From JADKAC01 sp964492065 (GTDB lineage Bacteria > Bacteroidota > Bacteroidia > Chitinophagales > BACL12), in NCBI GenBank assembly GCA_964492065.1, contig CAZBHH010000003.1:124001-188000 (forward strand): a stretch of 64,000 bases of DNA. Reading direction: 5' to 3'. Under the pieces are notes generated by a model, which worked only from the letters and a program-made list of their open reading frames with translations, was not told the DNA's origin and searched no databases. A program made the position numbers and the translations under genes. This document shows, piece by piece, positions 9,151 through 16,360 of this stretch (position 1 is the first letter of the stretch; each line of letters begins with the position of its first letter).

Positions 9151-9762
9151 TTATTTGATGTTTGAAATATAACTTTGACTATAGGTTTCCCAGGGGGTGT
9201 TTTTATAATAATCCTGTCCGATATAGTCTAAAATCGGTTCGAGTTGCTGTGCGGACAATGCCCCCGAAATGGGTTGTATCATATCCATATTTTCATCTAA
9301 AAAAACCATAGTGGGGTATGCAATACCTCTCTCCGTGGTGGCGATGTACATTGTAAATTCATGGGTGCTCATTCTCGGCGCCGCATTCGGTTTTTGATTC
9401 ACAAAGATCTTGTCTTTAAAGTAAATCGTATCTGAGGATTCCGCATTAAATTTTGTGGGAATAAAATACGCACTCAATAATTGCCGTATTCTCGGGTTGC
9501 TGAATGTATTTGCGTCCAGCCATTTACAGGGGCCGCACCAGGTGGTGTACACGTCGATAAAGATTTTTTTATTGCTGCGTTTATTTTCTTCAATCGCCTC
9601 AGCTACAGTGTACCATTTAAAATCTTCTTCGGCTTCCGCTTTTGAGGGTGCCGGTGTTTCAATCGCCGATTCTTCGGCAGCAGCAGATTTATTGAGGATG
9701 ACAAAAGAGGCGATAATGCCACTTACCACAATGAAACCGGAAATCAAAAGTGCTTTACGCAT
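9151..9762 (-). CDS. Thioredoxin-fold protein, membrane-anchored or exported
   Basis: A 203-residue protein with an N-terminal hydrophobic segment (about 5-24), an Ala/Glu/Pro-rich linker (25-48) and a thioredoxin domain. Its active site is WCGPC (Cys76, Cys79), the classical thioredoxin dipeptide, unlike the GW of the downstream paralogue. The AYPTMVFLDE segment contains the cis-Pro. It is the first gene of the pair and has a good promoter at 9794-9801. A periplasmic thiol-disulfide role is likely from fold and export signal; the target is not evident. Confidence 0.86.
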   Translation of the reverse strand: MRKALLISGFIVVSGIIASFVILNKSAAAEESAIETPAPSKAEAEEDFKWYTVAEAIEENKRSNKKIFIDVYTTWCGPCKWLDANTFSNPRIRQLLSAYFIPTKFNAESSDTIYFKDKIFVNQKPNAAPRMSTHEFTMYIATTERGIAYPTMVFLDENMDMIQPISGALSAQQLEPILDYIGQDYYKNTPWETYSQSYISNIK

Positions 9763-9793
9763 ATACGTCGCTAAGGATTTTGTACTGAATTAG

Positions 9794-9824
9794 CAAAAAT
9801 AATTCCATAATCATTAAATTGCAA
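9794..9824 (-). promoter_or_regulatory. Bacteroidota promoter of the thioredoxin pair
   Basis: On the minus strand TATTTTTG (9794-9801) matches TAnnTTTG, with TTG at 9822-9824 as a -33 element 20 nt upstream. The predicted leader to the ATG at 9762 is roughly 27 nt. Confidence 0.6.
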
Positions 9825-9838
9825 TCAATATTGAGATT

Positions 9839-10414
9839 ATGACCGATAATAAACGCAGAATCGTAGTTTCTGTTTCAGGTGCCAGCGGCTCCATTTATGC
9901 TAAAGTATTACTGGATTCGCTGGTATCCATGTCAAACCGCATTGAGACCACCGCTGTGGTGATGAGCGATAATGCCAGGGACGTTTGGCAACACGAGCTC
10001 GGCAACCGCGATTATGAAAAATACCCCTTGCCGGTTTACGGCGCCGCTGATTTTATGGCGCCCTTTGCCTCGGGTTCAGCCCGATACGACACGATGATTA
10101 TCTGCCCCTGTTCCATGGGAACACTCGGCCGCATAGCCTCGGGCATTTCCAATGATTTGACGACCCGTGCGGCAGATGTCATGCTGAAAGAGCGCCGCAA
10201 ACTTATTTTGGTAATCCGGGAAACGCCGTATAACCTCGTGCATATCCGCAATATGGAAACGGTTACCTTGGCCGGTGGAATTATCTGCCCCGCCTCACCT
10301 TCGTATTATAGCCGGCCGGCAAATTTTGAAGAACTCACCGCCACGGTCATCCACCGTGTGCTTGACCTGGCCGACCTGCCGGTTGCCGGCTACCGATGGG
10401 GTGAGAAAGCATAA
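9839..10414 (+). CDS. ubiX: Flavin prenyltransferase UbiX
   Basis: A 191-residue cytoplasmic enzyme that joins dimethylallyl phosphate to FMN, making the prenylated flavin cofactor of UbiD-type decarboxylases. The flavin-binding SGASGSIYA segment lies at 13-21. The conserved CPCSMGTLGRIASGIS and later RETPYN motifs follow. The length is normal for the family. No ubiD partner is in this window; in menaquinone users the cofactor would serve another UbiD family decarboxylase. The stop codon directly abuts the stop of the converging RDD gene. Confidence 0.95.
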   Translation: MTDNKRRIVVSVSGASGSIYAKVLLDSLVSMSNRIETTAVVMSDNARDVWQHELGNRDYEKYPLPVYGAADFMAPFASGSARYDTMIICPCSMGTLGRIASGISNDLTTRAADVMLKERRKLILVIRETPYNLVHIRNMETVTLAGGIICPASPSYYSRPANFEELTATVIHRVLDLADLPVAGYRWGEKA

Positions 10415-10840
10415 TTATTGGGTTTCAATTACATAGGTTCCCGCTATCCGGTCGTGCAATGCCCGTTTGCGGTCGTCCATTGCTACCATCAAAAACCCGA
10501 TAAAGACAACTACGGCGGAAAGCATTTTTGACAGATTGCGCACAATGGAATCGGACAGTGATATGCGATCGCCATTTAAGTTTACCACCCGCAGCCGCAT
10601 GGCTAATTTCCCGACTGTCGCCTGGTATTTGCTGCTCTCCATAACAATGAAATACACCAACCCGAAGACACTGCCAAACCAGATGATATCATGTGATTTT
10701 GCAAATACCGGGAACCCAAACAGCAAGGCGAGAAAAGACCGGGCTATCCCGATGCATAACATATCAATAACAAAGGCGACTACCCGGGCGACAAACCCCG
10801 CATACCTGGCAGGTTCAGGTTTTGGATTTATTAATTGCAT
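10415..10840 (-). CDS. RDD family membrane protein
   Basis: A 141-residue inner-membrane protein. The ATG at 10840 is preferred because an upstream extension to 10969 would run through the FKBP promoter and coding start on the other strand. The RDD pattern is visible in the first helix (ARVVAFVIDM, Arg19 and Asp26), and a third hydrophobic segment follows the VGKLAMRLRV stretch. RDD proteins are small three-helix proteins, some linked to Na+(Li+)/H+ antiport, most without a known function. It is divergent from the FKBP gene with 52 nt between the starts. Confidence 0.82.
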   Translation of the reverse strand: MQLINPKPEPARYAGFVARVVAFVIDMLCIGIARSFLALLFGFPVFAKSHDIIWFGSVFGLVYFIVMESSKYQATVGKLAMRLRVVNLNGDRISLSDSIVRNLSKMLSAVVVFIGFLMVAMDDRKRALHDRIAGTYVIETQ

Positions 10841-10865
10841 ACTGTTATTTCCCTGAATTTCCGTG

Positions 10866-10873
10866 TATCTTTG
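10866..10873 (+). promoter_or_regulatory. Bacteroidota -7 promoter element of the FKBP gene
   Basis: TATCTTTG followed by C matches the TAnnTTTG consensus and lies 19 nt before the ATG at 10893. The -33 region is T-rich (about 10843-10850) but lacks a clear TTTG. Confidence 0.6.
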
Positions 10874-10892
10874 CGCCTCAAATTTAATAATA

Positions 10893-11576
10893 ATGAAAAA
10901 ACTGTTTGTTGCCGCATTATCGGCATTAGCCTTGATGGCCTGTAAGAATACTACACCGGCGAAAACCACCCAACTCCTTACGGCTGAAGACTCACTGAGC
11001 TATGCCCTGGGAATCAATATCGGCGAAAGCCTGCAAAAGCAGGGTATTGAAAACCTGAATACCGATATCATTTCCAATGCTATTCACCAGGCTTTTGGCG
11101 ATGACAGCACCGTTTTGATGGACAACGATGCGGCGGTGGCATTTTTGAATACCTATTTCCAGAAAAAACAAATGGCGATGATGGAGAAAAAGCTTCAGGA
11201 GGGTAAGGATTTCCTGGCGGAAAACGCCAAACAACCGGGCATCCAGGTGACGACTTCCGGGCTGCAATACCAGGTGGTGAAAGAAGGTACCGGCGCTACC
11301 CCCGCCAGCGGCGACTCCGTTACTGTCAACTATCGCGGTGCATTGACAGACGGAACCGTGTTTGAAAGTACTTACGAAACCAACAGCCCGGTGACATTTA
11401 GTATCGAGGAAGTCATCCCCGGCTGGACGGAAGGGTTGAAACTGATGAAAGAAGGTGCATCCTACAAATTTTTCATACCCTCTGAACTCGGTTTTGGCGC
11501 CATGGGCGGCGGACCGGTTCCCGCAAACTCCGTTTTGATTTTCGATGTAGATCTCATCAAGGTTAGAAAAAAATAA
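10893..11576 (+). CDS. FKBP-type peptidyl-prolyl isomerase lipoprotein
   Basis: A 227-residue envelope PPIase of the FkpA/Mip type. The ATG at 10893 is chosen over a longer frame from 10863 because the promoter overlaps the latter and because the sequence then begins with a lipoprotein signal (LMAC, Cys17). Residues about 35-120 form the helical dimerisation region (LSYALGINIGESL). The FKBP fold follows from about 125 with VTVNYRGALTDGTVFEST, VIPGWTEGL and ELGFGAMGG. It probably folds periplasmic or outer-membrane proteins. Confidence 0.93.
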   Translation: MKKLFVAALSALALMACKNTTPAKTTQLLTAEDSLSYALGINIGESLQKQGIENLNTDIISNAIHQAFGDDSTVLMDNDAAVAFLNTYFQKKQMAMMEKKLQEGKDFLAENAKQPGIQVTTSGLQYQVVKEGTGATPASGDSVTVNYRGALTDGTVFESTYETNSPVTFSIEEVIPGWTEGLKLMKEGASYKFFIPSELGFGAMGGGPVPANSVLIFDVDLIKVRKK

Positions 11577-11593
11577 TTCTCTCTCCTGGCAGA

Positions 11594-11615
11594 TTCACAT
11601 TAATTTTAATGTGAA
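11594..11615. other. Perfect AT-rich inverted repeat between FKBP and the next gene
   Basis: The ten-base arms TTCACATTAA and TTAATGTGAA are separated by two bases. The repeat starts 18 nt after the FKBP stop and ends 11 nt before the ATG at 11627. There is no T-run on the plus strand, so a weak terminator or an operator-like dyad are both possible. Confidence 0.4.
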
Positions 11616-11626
11616 ATAGCACAATC

Positions 11627-12121
11627 ATGCACAAGTGGACTGCCCTGGTAATTATGCTTTGTACTTCGGTGCTTGCAACAGCGCAAACAGCGGATTTCGA
11701 TGTGTGCAATGACTTGAAAAAATCCGCTGCAATGGTGGTAACACCATCTGACTTTAAACAGGGCGAAGGCGTAATCGACGATCCGTTAATACACTACAAC
11801 TGCAGACTCACCTTTCGGGGCGCCACACGTTCCGAAGCGCTGTATTGGGAAGGCGGTACCCTTTCCAATGTAATGCAATTCTTCGGCGAATCGCTTACGG
11901 AACAACAGGCATTGGAAGTTTACGATCTGCTGGCAACGCAGTTTCGCTCCTGTTATTCGGCAATACAGTCGGAGCCCGGCCCCCTGGGTTTGCGCAACGA
12001 TCTGTCCTTCCGCATTCATCCAAATCTCATTGCCAGGCTGACCATGTATTACGGCCAGCCTGCCGAAAACGGCGATAAGACCTATAAGGTGTTCTTCGAT
12101 TTGTATTACGCAGCCGATTAA
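11627..12121 (+). CDS. Secreted protein of unknown function
   Basis: A 164-residue protein with a clear signal peptide (residues 1-20, ending ATAQ). The mature domain has two Cys (about 27 and 52) that could pair. I recognise no family. It sits after the FKBP gene with a hairpin between them and 75 nt before the lamin-tail-domain gene. The coding call rests on length, export signal and the absence of a competing frame. Confidence 0.6.
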   Translation: MHKWTALVIMLCTSVLATAQTADFDVCNDLKKSAAMVVTPSDFKQGEGVIDDPLIHYNCRLTFRGATRSEALYWEGGTLSNVMQFFGESLTEQQALEVYDLLATQFRSCYSAIQSEPGPLGLRNDLSFRIHPNLIARLTMYYGQPAENGDKTYKVFFDLYYAAD

Positions 12122-12147
12122 CAGGTGATATGCTGCCTATTGCACAG

Positions 12148-12176
12148 TTTGCATGGAAATGTATTTACTACCTTTG
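12148..12176 (+). promoter_or_regulatory. Bacteroidota promoter of the lamin-tail-domain gene
   Basis: TTTG (12148-12151), a 17-nt spacer and TACCTTTG (12169-12176). The -7 element is a full TAnnTTTG match, 20 nt before the ATG at 12197. Confidence 0.6.
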
Positions 12177-12196
12177 ACGATAAATAAAACAGCAAT

Positions 12197-13483
12197 ATGC
12201 GCAGGGTATTAATCGTATTAGTTTCCCAATTATCTGCAGTGATTGGATATGCACAATCAATCGGTATCAGCGAGTTTATGTATCACGCCGATACCAGTGC
12301 ACAGTCCAACGACTGGGTTGAATTATACAACTACGGCAATGCAGCCGTAAACATCTCCGGCTGGAAATTAAAGGATGAAAATATCGACAACACATTTACC
12401 ATTCCCGGCGGTACGGTGATTGAACCCGGCGCATACCTGGTAATTGCGGAAAGCCTGGATACCTTCCAGATGATCTATCCCGACGTGACTAATGTAATCG
12501 GCAGTATGGATTTTGGTCTGAACAACAAAGCCGATGCAGTGCGCCTGTTAGACGCTTCCAACAACCCGATTGTCGAAATCAATTACTTTGATTCACTCCC
12601 CTGGCCGGGCGCTGCCGATGGCATGGGGCCTTCGCTGCAAATTGCGGATTTTGATGCCGGTTCCGACGATCCCGCAAACTGGTTTGCCGGCTGTATCAAA
12701 GGAACTCCCGGAAGCGCATACGTTCCATGTGATTACCCGGTAATCGTCAGCGAAATAAATTACAACTCCCCCTCCTACTTCTTAGTCGGCGATTGGATTG
12801 AACTCTATAACCGCAGCGGCAATTCCGTTGACCTGTCCGGTTGGGAATTCCACGACCAAAAGCGCAATATTTTTATTTTTCCTTCGGGCACCATACTGAA
12901 CGATGGTGAGCGACTGGTGGTTTCCGATTCATTAACTGCACTTACTTCCGGTTTCCCCGGGCTTGAGAACGTTATCGGCGAATTCACATTTTCGCTCTCC
13001 AATAGTGGCGATGCCGTTTTGCTGTACGATGACGGATTCGACTTGCAGTATTCGGTGAGGTACAACGATAAATCCCCATGGCCTCTTGATGCCGATGGCG
13101 AAGGCTATACCCTGGAATTTATGGAAGAAAGCGACAATCCAAACCTGGCCGCAAACTGGCAGGCGGGTTGCCCGCTGGGTTCTCCCGGTATTCCGTTCAC
13201 ATATCCATGTCCGACTTTGGACGCCGAATCGCTGCCGCTTACAGCAATTGCCGTTTATCCCAATCCATTTACCGATTACCTGTCAATAGACCTCAGCAGT
13301 TACAGTCCGGGATATTTCACGCAATGTTACATTACCGATCTTACCGGCCGTACCGTTGCCACCATGGATATGAATTCTCCGTTGATCGTTTGGAAAAACA
13401 CGCTGTCAAACGGGATGTACCTACTGCACATCGTCGGACGTGACGGCGCTGTCTTTACGGAAAAATTATCGGCGATTAATTGA
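12197..13483 (+). CDS. Lamin tail domain protein with T9SS sorting domain
   Basis: A 428-residue exported protein. Residues 1-20 are a signal peptide. Two lamin-tail Ig-like domains follow in tandem: about 21-175 (GISEFMYH, DWVELYNYG, ISGWKLKD) and about 180-335 (VSEINYNS, DWIELYNRSG, LSGWEFHD). The last about 85 residues look like a type A T9SS C-terminal domain (YPNPF, then NGMYLLHI and a terminal EKL segment). No catalytic motif is seen. Surface adhesion or a structural role is inferred from the domain class. The 3' end overlaps the converging gene by 8 nt. Confidence 0.88.
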   Translation: MRRVLIVLVSQLSAVIGYAQSIGISEFMYHADTSAQSNDWVELYNYGNAAVNISGWKLKDENIDNTFTIPGGTVIEPGAYLVIAESLDTFQMIYPDVTNVIGSMDFGLNNKADAVRLLDASNNPIVEINYFDSLPWPGAADGMGPSLQIADFDAGSDDPANWFAGCIKGTPGSAYVPCDYPVIVSEINYNSPSYFLVGDWIELYNRSGNSVDLSGWEFHDQKRNIFIFPSGTILNDGERLVVSDSLTALTSGFPGLENVIGEFTFSLSNSGDAVLLYDDGFDLQYSVRYNDKSPWPLDADGEGYTLEFMEESDNPNLAANWQAGCPLGSPGIPFTYPCPTLDAESLPLTAIAVYPNPFTDYLSIDLSSYSPGYFTQCYITDLTGRTVATMDMNSPLIVWKNTLSNGMYLLHIVGRDGAVFTEKLSAIN

Positions 13484-13955
13484 CGTACTGCCGGAGCCAA
13501 CTGTTGGCAAACGCAGTTCTGAAATTGCGGTCGAATTCATCTTTGGTAAATACCAGGCAGTTAAATATTTCAGTATCTTCCGTTAGGTGGCCGTCGTGCA
13601 CGAGAGCGGCCACATCAGATATCGAACGAGTGACAATGCCCTCATCGGTTTTATACGAAAATAAAAACCTGTTAAACAAATCCACCTGTAATTCCCTGGC
13701 GAGTTGCTTCAAAAATATCATCGAATTATCAATGGAACAACCGCCGGCTCTCGTATGGGTTTCGTCCACCATCAGGATGATGAACCTGTCTTCCAATACT
13801 TGTGCAAATCCGTTTAATAATAAATCATGCGACGTCCAGTTATCTGCAAAGCGCTGTAATTCTCTGTTTAACCAGGTAATCTCTTCTTCGGTAAATGGTC
13901 TGTCACTCTGATAAATCCACACCCTGGACTGTGGGTCAAACTTTTCTATATTCAT
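13476..13955 (-). CDS. Conserved small cytoplasmic protein, function unknown
   Basis: A 159-residue protein without signal peptide or membrane segment. It begins with a pattern containing VWIYQSDRPFTEEE and has a central LMVDET segment followed by GGCSIDNS. Similar small proteins occur across Bacteroidota and are sometimes labelled ABC transporter ATPase, but I see no Walker or signature motif here, so that label is not supported. It lies 2 nt after the CCG-domain gene, which suggests co-expression with that iron-sulfur system. Confidence 0.7.
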   Translation of the reverse strand: MNIEKFDPQSRVWIYQSDRPFTEEEITWLNRELQRFADNWTSHDLLLNGFAQVLEDRFIILMVDETHTRAGGCSIDNSMIFLKQLARELQVDLFNRFLFSYKTDEGIVTRSISDVAALVHDGHLTEDTEIFNCLVFTKDEFDRNFRTAFANSWLRQYVN

Positions 13956-13957
13956 CT

Positions 13958-14755
13958 TTATAATAAATTGTTTCCTTCCGCGATTAGTTCGGCAATATCA
14001 AAAACCTTAACGGTATCTTCCTTATTAAAATTTTTCACACCGTCGGTCAGCATGATATTGCAATAGGGGCAAGCCGAAGCAATAATATCTGCACGCACTT
14101 CAAGGGCCTGTTCAGTCCGTGCTATATTCACTTCTTTTTTACCCGGTTCCGACTCTTTGAACACCTGTGCGCCGCCTGCGCCGCAGCACAAGCCCCGCGA
14201 TTTACAACTGCGCATTTCGACTAATTCTGAATCGAGTGTCTCCAACACCTTCCGCGGCGCATTGTAAATGCCATTCGCCCTTCCCAGGTAACAGGAGTCG
14301 TGATAGGTAATGCGCTTACCGGTAAACGCTCCACCCTGTACCTTTAATCTGCCTTCATCGATTAATTGCTGCAAAAATTCGGCGTGATGCATTACTTCGT
14401 AATGTCCGCCCAGGTCCGGGTATTCATTTTTGATAATATTAAAACAATGGGGGCAGGTTGTTACTATTTTCTTTATGCCATAACCGTTCAGCACGGCGAT
14501 ATTATTCTGAGCCAGCATTTGATACAGAAACTCATTGCCCGCTCTTCTCGCCGGATCGCCGGTGCAACCCTCTTCGGTGCCGAGCACTGCGAATCGCACG
14601 CCGATACTGTTTAATATTTTTACGAAAGCACCCGTTACCCGCTGGGCACGCTGGTCAAAACTGCCGGCACATCCCACCCAAAACAATATTTCCGGAGATT
14701 CCCCCCTGGCAAACAAATCAGCCAGTACCGGCACATTATTCAATTCTTCCTTCAC
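13958..14755 (-). CDS. CCG-domain (heterodisulfide reductase-related) Fe-S protein
   Basis: A 265-residue cytoplasmic protein with two cysteine-rich CCG-type domains, as in HdrB, GlpC and LutA. The first has Cys29, Cys64 and a CPHC pair at 101/104, with CAGS in place of CCG. The second has Cys155, Cys184, the full CCG at 190-192 and CPYC at 229/232. Such domains bind a [4Fe-4S] cluster and often sit beside a membrane Fe-S subunit, which here is the gene ending at 14983. The pair probably passes electrons between a dehydrogenase and the quinone pool; the donor is not identifiable from the window. Confidence 0.87.
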   Translation of the reverse strand: MKEELNNVPVLADLFARGESPEILFWVGCAGSFDQRAQRVTGAFVKILNSIGVRFAVLGTEEGCTGDPARRAGNEFLYQMLAQNNIAVLNGYGIKKIVTTCPHCFNIIKNEYPDLGGHYEVMHHAEFLQQLIDEGRLKVQGGAFTGKRITYHDSCYLGRANGIYNAPRKVLETLDSELVEMRSCKSRGLCCGAGGAQVFKESEPGKKEVNIARTEQALEVRADIIASACPYCNIMLTDGVKNFNKEDTVKVFDIAELIAEGNNLL

Positions 14756-14982
14756 TATGCAAATGTTTAGTAATTTAAATATAAAACTTTTACCCGGGTT
14801 TTAAGGTGTTGCAATTTCTGGTTTCGCATTTTAATAATTCATGAGTGTTACGATTGCGTTCCCGATTGTTTTATTTACCCGCAAAGCGACTCCTCATTTT
14901 ACAAAGGCTATTGCCGTTGATTACTGCTATACTTATTAATTCTTTATTACGCATTTTAAATATTTTTTACACCGGCCGGAAT

Positions 14983-16299
14983 CTATTGCATTTCGTCTTT
15001 CCAGTTCAATCTGTCGGCAGGGTTAAACTGCCAGGGCGCCTGGTTATTTTCCATATTGCTGAACATCTGTGTCCAGGGTTCAGGCGCATCGCTCAATTCC
15101 ATTATCGCATATCGGCGCAATTCAATAATAATGCTCATGGGATTAATATTGACAGGGCACTCTTCCACACAGGCGTTGCAGGTGGTACACGCCCTGATTT
15201 CCTCGGCTGTAATATAATCGCCATACAGCGATTTGTTATCCGCAAAATCCATCCCGTGTTTATCGATATTCCGCCCTACTTCTTCTGCCCTGTCGCGGGT
15301 ATCCATCATAATCTTTCTCGGCGATAATTTCTTTCCCGTCTGGTTAGCGGGACATACCGCGGTGCAACGCCCACATTCGGTACAACTGTACGCATCCAGT
15401 AAATGTTTCCAACTGAGGTCGCCGATATCTTTTGCGCCAAAAGTCTTTGGCGGGTTAATGATTTCAGGCACTGTTGCCGACGGGTCCAGCATCGTTTTCA
15501 CTTCGTTGGCGACTACGGGCATATTTTCAATCTTCCCCCTGGAATCAAAGCGCATGTAATAACTGTTGGGGAATGCCAGTATGATGTGTAAATGCTTTGA
15601 ATAGGGTATGTAATTCAGGAAAAACAAAATCCCGAGAATGTGGAGCCACCACGCAATGCGCTCAATTAAAATCAGCGATGGTTCGGGCATCCCGCCAAAC
15701 AATGCCGAAGTGTATTGAGAAATGAGTAATTTGCCCGTATCGGGATAATGTGCCGCCCCCATACTTTGCAATTGATAATCGGCTGCATTCATGGTGAGTA
15801 TTGCCGTTACCAGGATTAATTCAAATACCAAAATAAGATTTGCATCCTGAAATGGCCATCCCTTGAGTTCGGGTTGTGTAAAGCGCTTTACCTTAACGAC
15901 ATTCCTGCGCCATAAGAATACGAGCGTAGCTATAAAGGCGAGTGCGGAGAGCAGCTCGATAACGCTGATCATAAACGTATAAAAGCCGCCGAGATAGGGT
16001 GCAAAAAAGCGATGTGTTCCGCCGATGCCGTCCACGGCGATTTCCAACACTTCTATATTCACGATGATAAAGCTGGAATAGATAAACAAATGCAGTACGG
16101 CGGGAATCATATTGCGGAACATCTTCTTTTGCCCCAGGGCAAACAACAACATATTGCGCAACCGCCGTTTCGGGTTGTCGCTTAAATCCTCATCTCTTCC
16201 CAGTAAAATATTGCGCCGTATCGCTCTGAAGCGCCTGAATGCAATAAATAACGAGGCGCCGAATGCCAGCAGAAAAATAATTTGCGGTAGTATATGCAT
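14983..16299 (-). CDS. Membrane protein with two [4Fe-4S] ferredoxin clusters
   Basis: A 438-residue protein. The N-terminal half holds about five to six hydrophobic helices (about 3-20, 66-84, 103-130, 153-171, 213-230). The C-terminal half carries two 4Fe-4S motifs: CxxCxxCxxxCP at Cys306/309/312/316 and at Cys371/374/377/381. This is the layout of HdrC/DsrM-like quinone-linked electron-transfer subunits. The CCG-domain gene follows in the same direction after 227 nt with no recognisable signal between. Together they resemble a split HdrDE/GlpC-type complex. The physiological substrate cannot be read from the sequence. Confidence 0.87.
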   Translation of the reverse strand: MHILPQIIFLLAFGASLFIAFRRFRAIRRNILLGRDEDLSDNPKRRLRNMLLFALGQKKMFRNMIPAVLHLFIYSSFIIVNIEVLEIAVDGIGGTHRFFAPYLGGFYTFMISVIELLSALAFIATLVFLWRRNVVKVKRFTQPELKGWPFQDANLILVFELILVTAILTMNAADYQLQSMGAAHYPDTGKLLISQYTSALFGGMPEPSLILIERIAWWLHILGILFFLNYIPYSKHLHIILAFPNSYYMRFDSRGKIENMPVVANEVKTMLDPSATVPEIINPPKTFGAKDIGDLSWKHLLDAYSCTECGRCTAVCPANQTGKKLSPRKIMMDTRDRAEEVGRNIDKHGMDFADNKSLYGDYITAEEIRACTTCNACVEECPVNINPMSIIIELRRYAIMELSDAPEPWTQMFSNMENNQAPWQFNPADRLNWKDEMQ

Positions 16300-16360
16300 A
16301 ATGGTGCAACCTGAACAGTCGCTAATTTACACTTAATTTTAAGACTATATATACAATGTT

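Noticed and set aside
10841..10969. Longer start for the RDD gene
   Set aside because: The extension overlaps the divergent FKBP promoter and coding start; the family-like N-terminus begins at 10840.
13476..13955. ABC transporter ATPase label for this small protein
   Set aside because: No Walker A, signature or Walker B motif is visible, so only a conserved-unknown call is justified.
14845..15327. 160-codon open frame on the plus strand
   Set aside because: Mostly antisense to the iron-sulfur membrane protein gene, which has clear cysteine motifs; no promoter or recognisable domain.
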